Positions 47,332 through 61,163 of a DNA stretch of 64,000 bases are shown here, piece by piece; within the stretch, counting starts at the first letter, position 1, and every line of letters begins with the position of its first letter. Where the stretch lies: positions 50,414,272-50,478,271 of the forward strand of contig OZ010616.1 in assembly GCA_963932145.1 (NCBI GenBank), read 5' to 3'. The notes beneath the pieces were generated by a model that worked only from the letters and a program-made list of their open reading frames with translations, was not told the DNA's origin and searched no databases. Source of the stretch: Acanthosepion lycidas. Lineage: Eukaryota; Mollusca; Cephalopoda; Sepiida; Sepiidae. A program made the position numbers and the translations under genes.

Positions 47332-50300
47332 GTAATAGTTTGAATAAGGTGCTTCCAAAAGTCTCCTAATTTGATCTAAAAAAAATTTTATCCTTTGTCT
47401 GGAAAAAAGGATTTATATTTTGACAGTCATACAAATCTCATATTTAATAACTTTGTCTTATATAACTCACTGTTTTACAGTTTGTAGTATCAATTAGCAA
47501 CTGAAGTAGTATATGAACATGTTTGTAACAACATAGAAAATCGCAGCTGTTAGGCCTTGTATGTATTCCAAGGGCAATAAATAAGGCTCTATTTTGGGAC
47601 TTTAATAGCAGATTTTATAGTCCTGTGAACTCTCTTGACCAAACCATTACATTGGAGGTGATAGGCTGTTATACACAATCTACAAAAAAAAAATTAGCTT
47701 TGAAATTTCAGAACATTTGATTCATAAATTGTGTATTTCTATTTGTCATGACATGTCATGGAAAGCTAAATTGCATGGTCTTTGTGTTTTCTTATTCAAC
47801 CACAAACTGAACAATTATTTCAGTTATTTACTATGCTTTGATCCCTGTGTCAGTCAAATAGTGCATATCAGGAGTTTATCTATATGGGCTGATATAAAGG
47901 TTGTTTGAGCTTTCTGCTGATGGGTGCATCATATTTTTATGAAGCCATTGAAATCTTGCTAAACATATTTCAAATGTTTATAGTGGAATTTTGTGTATTT
48001 ATGTATTTTTGACGGTTAGACTCTGTACATGACATGCAAAATCTTTTTTTCATCTCTGGCATTGTTTTTCAAGGCTTCTCAATTGCAGTATCCTTATTGT
48101 TCATTTCACTCAGTTGTTTTCTGTTGCCATAGCAGGATATGATAACACAACTATGAAATTCAAATATTATTGTTCAGGGATCAGTGTCACCTTCAGTGGC
48201 AGGATAAACATTTTATACAGCAAATGAAGTCACATACAGTGATAAAGGTTTATGTATGTATGTATGCATACTATCAAATATGGACTTAAACGTACGATTG
48301 CTTAAAACAAATGGTCTTTGGTAGGATGTAGATACATTACAAAATGCATAATCTTTCATAACAAAGAAAATTTTAAGGTTACTATAAGATTTGGTTTCAG
48401 TGTTTGATGATTGTGCTTCTGTAAGTGCTGGTAAATTCTGTATGTCAATTTGCATAGTGACAATTGGACAATATTAGCAACAATCTTTTGATTGCCTTTC
48501 ATGTAAACTCTGAGGAGATACATTATGTAATATTTCATATGAGTTATATCCAAAATATGGTCTGTAATATTTTCTATACATATTTAACATTTATGCATAA
48601 AATATGCTGCATAATTTTATTTTTTTTAGCAGAGAAAGTCAGTTATACTTACATTTCTGAAAGCCTGGCAGTGACTTTTGAGTTTTTTTTGCTTTGTTTA
48701 TTCTCCTCTGAAACTTTTATTTGTAGGTTTAAACATTTTTTGTGTTAAAGTCTGATTCCAAAATTTTGTTTAAATCATTGTAGATTAATTTTCCTTTTTA
48801 AATTATTAAGTTTTTGTAAATTTTAATTATGTTAATTTGGCAAGTTTTCCTTTTGTTTTGCTTTGAAAATTTTAATTCTTGACTATTCTTAGCTTTCCAT
48901 TTTTTTTTTTTTTTTTTTTTTTTTTTAATCATCTTTCATGCAAATCATTATTCCCTCATATTTTATATCCAAATAATTAAATTTGTCTTTTTTACTAGCA
49001 TAAATACCTCAACTCAGATGACTTTATTAAAAGTGCATATTCAGCATAGAAATGAATGTGTATTTTTTATTCATGCACTCTATTAAATACTTAGGTTGAT
49101 TTCAATCAAATGTATTATTTTACATTGTCCAGTTCCTTTTAATTATAGAGTTTTAAAAAAAAGTCTGCATTACTTTGGGATGAAAACATGCAATGTTCTG
49201 GAATATACTTATAAGAAATTTGTAAAATTTTTAAGTAAAATAAAATTGAATATAATTAAAATAAAGAAAATATATATTGTCTTTCAAAAACTCTCCTGAT
49301 ATTTAAACTGTACATTGACATCAATAATAATAAAATATTTCAGCATTTGCTCAATAACAAAAGGTGCTTGAAAGATAGTAATCATTCCTATTTCTTCTTA
49401 ATACAATATTTTGAAAAATGACTTCCTTTTAATGCTTCAAGTTATTTAGTTGACATGTGAAATTAAAACCTGGACAATTTTTCTTTGATTAACAAAAACA
49501 AATGTAAAAAAGTTTTGAATCCTTCAAATATGAATCTAATTTTTCAAATGTTGGATATAAAACTGTGGCAATGTTTTCTTGTGCAAATAAACCTACATTT
49601 TAACATGTTTCAGAAGCTACAAAAGATGCATTATCAAAATTTCATGGTAAAATGCATAAGATATCTTATTCTAAATGATGTAACTACAATTTTTTCTTTA
49701 ATCAATCTCTGTAAAGATTCAACCTTAATACTATCAAAAAACATGAAAAAAATACCTGTTTTCATATCTGAATTTTTGAGATGTCATATTATTATATATT
49801 GATTTATTTGGGTTAATGTTCTCATTTTCATTGCTAACATCATAATTTTCAGCTGTTGTATCTTCTGAATTTTAAATTGTCATATTTGGTAACCTCTTTT
49901 TATTCAATTCATGAAATGTTCTAATTCTGCTTATACCTTCTATTCCTTATGGATAAAGGGCTCAATTTATAATTCCCAGAACGTTATGAAATGACAGATA
50001 CCTAATGAAGGCTTGAGAGTATGACTAAAACAACTGAAATGAAGATACAATTTGAATAAATCTGTGTGATAATGTTAAGTTTTGCTTTACAGATGAATTT
50101 ACTGATGTCATGAATTTCATAAATTCTACACAATGTTATTATGTGATGTTTCACTACTAAGTCGTAGTAAATTGGTACATGATTACCCTGAGTTGTTTAA
50201 ACAGTTATTTATTATATCTACTCAGTTCATTCACTAAATGTTCTATGAAAAAGTTTTGTCTACATAGACTTCTTGCAAGTCATTTGTGTTGTAATGAGTT

Positions 50301-50753
50301 TAATACTCACACTTGTGTACTAAACTACTAAATTTTACAATCATCATATTATGATCTGTACAAATATTGTGAATTATTTAAAAGAATAAAAATAAACACA
50401 AATATAATTATATAAAGCAATACTTTTTACATTCTTTAACAATTTTAAGTAAACATAAATCATTGTTTTTCTTTTTAAGCAAAAGAAGTTAAAACGGCAA
50501 CTCCAGAAGCCAAGAAAAGGCAATGGGAATTATGGACAGTGGATGAGAAAAGCACTTTCTTTCAAGCCTTAAATGAGGTAATCCATAAAATTACATTTCA
50601 TTTTATTATGTTAACTTGAAACTATTAGGTTGGTGCAAAAATAATGTCGTTTTTGACGTATTTTTTAACGTAAAAAAACGACATTAATTTTGCACCAACC
50701 TAATATCATGATTTCAAGACTGTTTATCTGCTTATAAAAATTATTATACATCA

Positions 50754-50788
<35 letters not shown>

Positions 50789-50936
50789 ATCATAAAATTC
50801 AAGACCATAAGAAATGCTTCAAACAGTTCCTTACTTTGGCATTAATAATAATAAACTTTGAATATTTATGTAATAAGAGTAAATGTGAAATTATTAGAGT
50901 ATATTTTCTTTTATTTCAATTCCTTTTGTACAATTA

Positions 50937-50968
<32 letters not shown>

Positions 50969-53900
50969 CAGCCTATATAATGCCTTATATTTTATGTGTC
51001 TTGTTAATTGTATTTGTTTTGAAAATTTTCAAGTGCTAGTGGTTAGGTTCCTTGTGTTTTAAAGCATAATAATAATAAGACACAAAATTTGATGGCTGAT
51101 AGTCATTCAAATGAATTTCTTTTCAACAGTCAACAGTTTTTGGTTAAAAACTGTCAGATATAGTCTTGTTTCTTTTCACTTTATCAATTTTCAGGAAACA
51201 CCTTTCTGGTATATTTTAAAATGTCTCAAAATTTCAGTACTTGTATCTGCCATTATAACATCTGAAATATAATGTACAGTTGAATAATACTGATAATGAC
51301 ATTGTTATTGTAGTGCTTAGATGTGTACATGAAAAAAAGACTTAGAGTAAAAGTCTGCATAAAAAATACTTTTAATAATAATATGAACATCAGCCAGTTG
51401 TAGATATATTATTGGATTTCTTATTCCAGACAGATCATCAGTTCTATAAGATACAAGAGTGGTCTCCAAAGAAACTGAAAAGATTGAAAAATACCAGGAT
51501 TTGGCAAAACTATGGAACATGAATATTGATCTAATTCCTGTTAGTAATGGGCACACTTGAAACACATCTCAGAAAACTGTCAAAAGCTCTTAGGGAGAAT
51601 TGGAATTTAGAGCAAGAATGTAGACTTCTAGAAAACTGCTATCATTTAATCTGCAAGAATTCTCTGAAAAGTTCTAGAGTTGTGAGGAGTATTGTTCAAA
51701 CCATACCTTAACAAAATTTCTATTGACTATGTCAGTGTGTGGTACCAATATAAGAAATTTATTGCAGTTTTAATTTTTAGTGTTACATGAAATAAGCTTT
51801 AGAGTAAGTTTGTAAAAATTAATACATTTAATACACTATAATGTTATAACTAAAAATATGAAAGATTCTATTTGAATATTTTTGTTACATTTTTATATTT
51901 ACTTTTTTCACAGTTTGATGTAACTTTTTTCTTTTGTTTAGTGTGGAAGAAATTTTGATGCCATTAAGAATAATTTTGCCCAGAAGTATAAGAAAAAAGG
52001 AGCTCCAGCAATAATGATCAAAAATAAAGAACAAGTCCGTCATTTTTACTACAGAACTTGGCATAAAATTTCTAAATACATAGAGATGAAAGATGGTAAG
52101 TTGTCTACCTTTTGAAATGTGGTAGAAAGTTAATCCATTGTAAATATCAGCAATTAAGGAATCCTATTAAAAAAAAACTTTTAAGTTTTAATTTTAAATC
52201 TTTAAGTCTTTTCAAACTTATAATCAGTAAATATTAAGTGATTTCTACATAAAATCTTATTTCTTTTTGAAAGATTTGTCAAAATCTTTGAAATTATTAT
52301 ATATTTGATGATTGGTTTGATATATTTAAAATCTTTTCTATCTGAATTTCTTAGATGAGGTTTTGTTACTATTATACACTGATTCAATAAGACAAGTTTC
52401 CTCATCTTTGTTGTCTTTATTATAACATTTTGGTCACTGTACCCTCAGGCCTTCTTTCTATCTGAATTTCTCAGATGAGGTGTTGTTACTATTATACATT
52501 GATTCATTCAGACCAGTTTCCTCAACTTTGTTGTCTTTATTGCAATGTTTTGCCAGCTGTACTTTCTGATTGAAACGTTGAGATAAAAAACAACTAATAT
52601 GAGTAAACTGATCTGAAAGAAACTCTATAACATTATATATGTCATAATTTTCTTCCTTATGTAACTATTGAATTGGTTGTAAAAGTTTTTTTTTTTTTTT
52701 TTTTTTTTTTTTTCAATTTCAGGTATTAAGAAACATGCATTAGAAGTTTATGGTTTGATTCATTATGGAGAAATGCGGAAACGATTGGGAGGAAGTAAGT
52801 TGTTTTATTTATTTTCTCATAAATTTTAATTAGCTTTAATGAAACCTAAATTCATCTTAGTTTGTAAATATCTTGTATCATTATAGCACAATATATTCCC
52901 AATCTGTCCCCCATCTATGTACTCATCTGGCTCATTGCTTAACTTTGGTGATTGTATGAGAAGTGGTGTTTCAAGGTTATGTTGCCATAAATCAATTGTG
53001 ATTAAAATCAAAATAATGTTAAAATATAACAAATATATGACTCATCAATATACTGGTTTACTTGTATTTCTTTTCGTTGTATCTGTCATAAGATTTTGTT
53101 TTAAGAAAAAAATAATTGTTGATGGCAATACAGACTTCCCAGAAAGGAGCTAAGGCTAAAGCATATAATATGGTCTCAGGTTGTCCACTGGAAATAAATG
53201 CATGACATTGCACTAAAAATATCTTGATATTATTCAATTGTTTATCCGAGAAGCCTCTCTAAGCGTCATCAAGGAGTTTGGTCTTCTTACTACCAGAGTC
53301 AAGTGCAGCAATCAGGAAACTGCCAACCCATTATCCTCATAACGAAAAGTCACAGCCACTGATGAATCAGTTCATCAAAAAGTTAAAACTGTTAAATCAT
53401 TAAGACCATAGAAGAAAAACTAGTAAACCATATTTTAAGGAAACAAGGGATAAACCTACACTCCTGTTCAATAAATGTGAAAGGAGTGCAATTTTCTCAG
53501 CTGCTATAGCCCACAGGAATCACTTTTTCTGTGTATACCAGCATGTTAGTTCTGATTATAACAGACACCTATTTGTTTGTCCATGGTAAATGTAAACATA
53601 TCCTCAAAGAGGCTTTGTTGATAGAATGAGGCACTATATAGTCTCTTTTTAACAAGTTTGGTTCACATGACTACTGGAAAATCTGTAATTGTGTTAAATA
53701 AGACTAAATCTTCTGTACCTCTTCTCTTCACTCCATTTGAGGTGTTAACAACTTCAACTGATAAAACTGAATGTTTTATTCACAAATTCTCCTCCAATTC
53801 TACTCTAGATTCATCTGGAGTATCATTGCCTGACTTTTTACTTAGAACTGAGTCTCTGTTGAGTGATATGCATTTAACTCAACCCATGGTTTCTGCTGTC

Positions 53901-55235
53901 ATCTTTAAACAGAATTTCCCTCTGATTGGTTTGATAAGGTCAAATTGTCAGCTGATCTCAAAAATAACCTACATTCTGTTGTTAACTGGGTCAAGGAGTG
54001 GCTTGTTAATTTTAACATGTCTGAAATGAAACTGCTCTGTTTTAATTGTCTGAGAGAACCTTTTTTATTTTCTTTCAACATAGCTGATGCTAACCTCCAG
54101 GAGAGTGAGTCATTGTAGCTTCTTGGGCTAATGTTTTCTTTTGACATGTCGTGGAACAATTATACTGAATCAATTTTTAGATCTGCTTCTAGGAATGTTT
54201 ATTCACTGTCATGCTAGATAATTTTTCTCACCAATATCTATCTTACATGTTTATAAGTTTACCATTCATCTATCCTTTGAATATTGGTGCCACATCTGGT
54301 CTAGTACTTCTATGTATTTAGAAATTCTTGATAAAATACAAAGGAGAATCTGCAATGTTATTGATCCTGACCTGGCATCTCAGCTTCAGTCACTTTCTCA
54401 CTGGTATAGCATTGCTTCGCTGTACCTTTTCTATAAATACTTTCATGGTAATTGTTCTGATGAATTTTGGTACCTAGACTTTATGAATTGGTGGCAAGGT
54501 CTCCTAATTTTACAGTTGAAATGGCTAGATGTCACCATAAGTTCTATGCTAACACTTTCATTTCTTGCACTTCTTGCTTGTGGAACTCTCTTCAGCCTTT
54601 TTCTTCCCAGTTCACTTCGATCGTCAAAAATTTAAATGCAATGTCAATCGTTATCCTTCATCTTAATTCCTGTTCTTTTATTCTCCACTCTGCTTAATAA
54701 TAGTATTAACTGAGTTTGTTTCTTTTTTAAGTACATAGAAAACAGTTGGCTGTGATCATTTTGTGACCATATTTTTTAGATAAAAATTATCCACTGAAAA
54801 CATTTAACAATAAATATAAAAACTGGAACAATTTACATTCATTTGTATGAATTTAGGTTATTCATTTTTGTGATAAACAAGTTTTGAAAAAAAGTAATAG
54901 AAAATTTGTTGAATTGGATTTATTTTAAATCCAATTTTATACTTTTTGTGATTTTGATGACATTATCCAGTATTTATAATAAATATATTTGTACTTTTAA
55001 ATCAGTTCTACATATCTTTACAGTTTTTAAGGTACTTTCAAAGAATTCTAGATATATCAGTGACTTTTCTGTGTTTGATTATGCATTCAAAGTGCTTACT
55101 TACCCTTAAAATTTCTCATCATTATAGAAATTCATACAATTACTGCTTTGAACCATTTCCAGAAATATGTAAAACATTCAAATTTAATTACATTATATTT
55201 ATTTAAGTTGAAATAAATGTTTAATTTTAACTTAC

Positions 55236-55268
<33 letters not shown>

Positions 55269-58200
55269 ATATTGATGTTTTTCTGACATTTATTTCTCTA
55301 GTGCTAGCTGACAAAAATTTACATAAACTGAATGAATTTATACAAGAAGGGTAAGTGATTACTTTTTAAAAATTTAAACAAATCTTTTTTACTAATAATT
55401 GAATTTATTGAAATATCAAATTATGTCAATATAATGCCTGGATTTCATTTTGCATTGAAACATTTAGAAATATTAAGATATTCTATGCATTTAGTTGCAA
55501 TAATGTTTCTGTATAGAAAACATCTACAAAATAAAAAGGTATTATTGGAAAAGTATAAATATGGTTATAAACTAATATATATATACATATATATATATAT
55601 TGAGTACCTTGTCACTTTTTTTTTTTTTTTTTTGATCTAACTTGTTAAAAATAGAGCATTGCAGGAGGTGTCATACTTTCTGGAACATTACAAAGAACTA
55701 ACCATTTTTCCAGCATCCTGAACAATGGATTGTATATATGAATTCTATTTGAATTCTGGGACCAACTGATCTTTGCCTCTATTGAGAATTTTGTTTGTAA
55801 TTTTCCAAAACTTGAAGAAACAGTCATATTTTCAACTTATGTTTGGATCTATTGTGCATAGTTGCTTTTCGCATTTTCCAGAACTCTTTTGCATTGATTG
55901 TAGTTGGTTCTGAATATGGCAAGGGTTCTATTTCTTATGATGCTTGTGTTTCTTGTGTTAGAGATGGTAATAGTGGTTACTGTGACTGCAGCATATGCCT
56001 ATCATAGAAGCAAAGGCTGAATTTTGGACCTTTGTTGGTATTTCTTGTTTAGGATAAAACTCTCCATGCCAGAGAAAATGAAGGTGGCTTTTCTGGATGC
56101 TTCTATATTTGAAGAATGCTGAAAGAGGAGCTTTGTTACACCAAAAGGTATTCCTATGAAATGGGACATCAGGTAATGCATTTAGTTTGACATCCATCTT
56201 GACCTAGACCAGAGATAGGTATGAAGTAAAACAATATCTCAGTGGAATATTTGTCAGGACAGGAGACAAAAACAAAGTCCAGGAGGTTTTTATATGTGAT
56301 ACCCAATTATATTTGGGAACCTAACTGTAGACTTCTCTATGATCATAAATGATTAGGAAGTCATGAAATATCTTTCTTTCTTTATTGGGTTTTGTTTCAG
56401 TGGACTAGCCATTCTTCATAGTGAATATTGAATTCATCACAAATATGAATGCTAGCTGACAGATGATTAGAGAGGATATCATTAATCTTCTCAGCTATTT
56501 TGTCAATAATTACAATTCCATCATCCTTAGGGTGATAGACAGTGAATGTGGACCATGTGAAAGCACATAAATGGGTAATCAGGATCCTTGTCTTGGCCGG
56601 GTTGTGGGGGGTATCTCTCACATGGGAAGTCTACCTTGATATAAGTGGCACCAAGTTCAGGGTCATGGTAATTTAAAGGATCTTGTTTTGTGTGGATACA
56701 GAGAGTAGCCGAGGATTGTGAATTCAGAAACAATAGAGACCAATCAGATAGGATTGTGTAGTTAAGTTGAACGCCATCTTCAAGAGATCAAACCTATCTA
56801 AATTTGGAACATAGGCCCTTTCTTGTATTGTTATAGGAGAGGGAATAACTGGGATCTACTTTTGAATTTGTTTCTATTGTTTGATTTGCCTGTGGATATG
56901 GTTTGGTATACTGAAATATTAGAAAGGTAAAGAATAGCAACAGTCACAAGTAATGTGCAAGAACTACCTGGATTAATTGGCAAAAGTACTCTTCATCATG
57001 GCACTGAGAGGCCTCAGAGGGAGCCAAGGCTCGGTCAAACCTGTGTAAGGACTAAAGGACTAGTTTGGGAATAGGGGGTTACAACAGCTGTTCAGATATG
57101 ACTGAACATCTATCCCATTGAATTTTATGGTTTTATTTCATTTTATTGTTTTTACATTTTATGACCCACAGCCAGTGAGCATAGTCATTTGACAGACTAG
57201 GAAGAGAATGATGGTGTAAAAGTTGAAATTAGAATTTAAGAATCAGTTACAAAACTTCACATACTGAGTCTTCCTAAGCAGGTCTAAACTGAATATAATA
57301 AATTTTAACTTAGTATACATTTAATAGTTTTTACTTTAAAAGAGCAAAATGGCTCCTTCAGAAGCAAAATAATCTTTAAAACTGGTTTGGCCTAAAGAGG
57401 AACTTATGGCAGTTGCTGTGCTATCCCAGCCATTGTTTTGTTTAGACAAAAATTGTCACTGAGGATCAAATGTTAACAATTCTCCAGTGCCTTTGTTTGT
57501 ATTGGGGGATTATGAGAATACTAATGGTCAATCTGAACTATTCCTAGAGACTTCATTTTGTCCATTCCAACTTATAATGTTTTTAATTTGGTTCTAAGTC
57601 TGCCAATTATTCTAAGTATAATGCTGAAGTGATGAGTTCTCAGGTTTTATTATTTATGTCCACATATGAAACTTCTTCAAAAATAAAATTTATATAATTA
57701 ATAAAATATTAAAAATAAAACTTATTTTAAAAATTTTTTTTAAGGTCTACACTGATTAAAGTACGAAGGAAAAGTTTCCGTATTCGAACACCATATTGTA
57801 ATGCTTTAAAGAAAATTAACAATGTAGAAGGTAAGCAGATTAAATATTTTTCTCGTATAATTTGACAGCTTTTATTTATATTTGCTTTAGAACAAATATG
57901 GTCCAAAAACGTTTTAATAAAAACCATTTATAGTTTATTCCTGACAATATTGATTTTTATATTTTTGACTTTGTGATCTTGGCTTGTACTGCACTAAATT
58001 TTCTGTTTACATTACTTACATATTGAATATTTTCCTCGTTTTTGTTGTTGTTATCAAAGTGTTTTGGCCATTTTGTAGCAAAAGAGAAAACTTCGGTGTG
58101 AGCAGACAAGCAGAGGCAGCAGTATTCATGAGCAGGAAGGTTAGGCTTAAGGCCCCAAGCTCTCATCACCTAGGCCAATAGCCTAATAGGTTAAAGCATT

Positions 58201-58842
58201 GGTTTGTGAATTTGGTAACATAATTGTGAGTTCAATCCTTGGTCTGAGTAGTGTGTACTTGGGTTCAGTGGAAACAGGTTGAGCATTAATTGAGCAGTAC
58301 TATTAGGTTGGTGCAAAAATAATGTCGTTTTCTCACATATGTTACTATGTGAGAAAACGACATTATTTTTGCACCAACCTAATAAAATAAGAACTAAACA
58401 TCTATATATGGTAAATGGAACAAAAACAATCTATCCCTGTAGATTAGATAAAGGGTTCAGTTCAAAATTTCCTGTAGGTTGCTTGGATCCACAAACACCT
58501 GATGAAGGTCAGATGGTACTACAGCTGAAATATTGTGATAACAACAACAAAAATGAGGATAATAGTCCACATGTAAATAACTCTTCATTCCAGAAATTCT
58601 GACATAAATGTTTGTGTATTTTAGATATGACTTGTTAAAAATAGGGGCTTCTATATTTGAAGAGTTTTACTTCAGTGTCCAATAACCAAGAAAATATCCT
58701 GACTTTTATTTAATTTGAGTGTACTTAATTCTGAAGTTTAAAAAAAATTGAGAAGATTGATAGTTTGTGTTATGTATGAGCAAAGCTGTAAGAAAGTTCA
58801 CAAAAAATACTTTGAGTTTTTAAAATTTTCATCAAATTTTTA

Positions 58843-58876
<34 letters not shown>

Positions 58877-59549
58877 CATGATCAGCATTTATTGGACAAA
58901 ACTTAGCACAAGGCTATTTTCATAGAGCACCTAATGAAGACCAAACTTGCTAACAAAGGCTTTTAAGACAAATTAACTTTTGTTTAACAACAGATGCTCT
59001 ACTTATTGGTCAAAAGTTTTATTTATTATTTTTTTTAATTGATAGTTTTTTTAATTTGATATTCACTAACCTTTTGTATAACACGAAACTAAATTGTAAA
59101 AATGGGAATAGAAAATTGTGTCAATCGTTCAAGTATTTGAAACTGTTTCTGTATTCAAGCATTAACTACTAACACCAACTATAACTCTAACTTGTTTAAA
59201 TTTGTTCTTTTATTTAATCAAAATTTAAATTTCATATTTATTTTAATGTAAAAGTAAATTAGAATTATAAATTTTATAATTTATAAATTTTTCTGGGAAA
59301 TTAGAACAAATTTTCTTTTTTTTGTGTAGATCCAGTTGAAGATGATGATTCAGCATGCCGTGTACCAGAGAGAGTAACTTTGGAACTTAACCCCAAGAAC
59401 AATTCAGCATGGTTGCATGTTCAGGAAATGGCCCAAAATCCACGCTTAAGAATGACCCTAAAATCAGATCAACATCTATCAACTGTAATGTCATTTTTAC
59501 AAAAGAAATGGAAGCCACCACATCTTAAATTAGTATCCTTTGTTACTGA

Positions 59550-59583
<34 letters not shown>

Positions 59584-61129
59584 TAATTTCATTTGATTTG
59601 CACATTTTCATTTTTTCTTTTTTTATTTAAATAACTATTCAAGAATTGTTGCAGTTTTCTTTTTGCATATTGCACATGTAATCTGTCATGTTGCATTTCA
59701 ACTTGTCTCTCTGTAGCATTGAGACATTTGGAATTTTATTTAGAGGGAACATGCAGCTTACCATGTAATATACTTGCCATATTCTTCCAGAAATTAAAAC
59801 TTAGGTTTTCTAATTTTATTAGTTTCATTTTGACATTCTAAATTGTCAACCTGAATTTTCATTTCTTATATTAAAGCAACGTAGTTTATAGATAAAATAA
59901 TTATATTTACTTTTGACTTATCAGTACTATTGTCACCAACTTTCCCCCATATTTTAGATATTGTAATCATCTCTGTTAAATAAGTGGAAATATCCTATGG
60001 TATTTTTATTTGAATCCACATCTTGATCATCATCATTTTCTCCTCCATACATGATCAGCTATGCCTGATTTCATTGTCCCATCCCTAATTAAATTCTGGA
60101 CTGGGCAGTGTGTAGGAAAATATTAATCTATGATAAACCTATTACTAAAATTTATTTAATGCTTGTGAGAGGTACATAAAAACCAAGTTTGTAAAAATAA
60201 ATTAAACTGGTACTGTTCATTTTGTAAACTATGCAAAGTTATGCGAGAAAATAAAATCTTATTTTAAATATTGAGTAAATTTTATGGTCAGTTTTATGTA
60301 TTGTCTATTAAATTTGTCTTGAGGCCATATTTGTAGAGAATTTAAAAAGATTAATATTGTGTCTAGCATAATTTTGTTTTGAACCTTGCAATGCTTTTGC
60401 TTTGAAAGAAAAAAAATTAAACTTTGTAACTTGTCATTTTTCCTTTACCTTGTCCCAGAAAGAAAGTTTGAATTCATTTGATGAAACACAAAAGCAACTG
60501 GTATTATACCCTCATCGTTCAAGCAAATGTTACCCAGTGTCTTTACAGGCTATTGAAACACAACCCCGACCAGATTTGAAACTTAATAACTATCATGTTA
60601 ATACCAAAGGTATGTTTAGTTTTGATATTCAAATATACTGACAAATTACAAAAAATTAATAATTAAATTATTAATTAAAAATTAATAAGTAATTTCATTC
60701 TCACTTGTCATTCTGTCTTATAAATGTTGACTATGGACATAACAACTTTTTACTGCAACTGACTTGGCAGTAAGATGATTATAGGAGAGTGGTTGACAAA
60801 TGAACTTATTCACTTTAGTCCCTCATTGTTCCATACTTGTAGTAACAAAATCTTTTTTTCAAAGTGTGTAAGAAGTGGGTGCACTAAGAGCATTTGTACA
60901 AATATTAGGCAACATTGCACTTATATTTAGTACATATCTAGGATACAGGGATATGTAGTTTCATGCTTTTTAAGGGCATTAGTGCTAAGTGAAACACCTC
61001 CTTATATAGTTGTCTTTATCTTTTGTTTATTTTTTTTAATTTTTTTTTTTTTTTTTTTTTTTTTTTGTTTGATGTACTGAATTAGGATAGGATAAATGTT
61101 AGTAAAATCTGCTTCATTATTTTGATATA

Positions 61130-61163
<34 letters not shown>

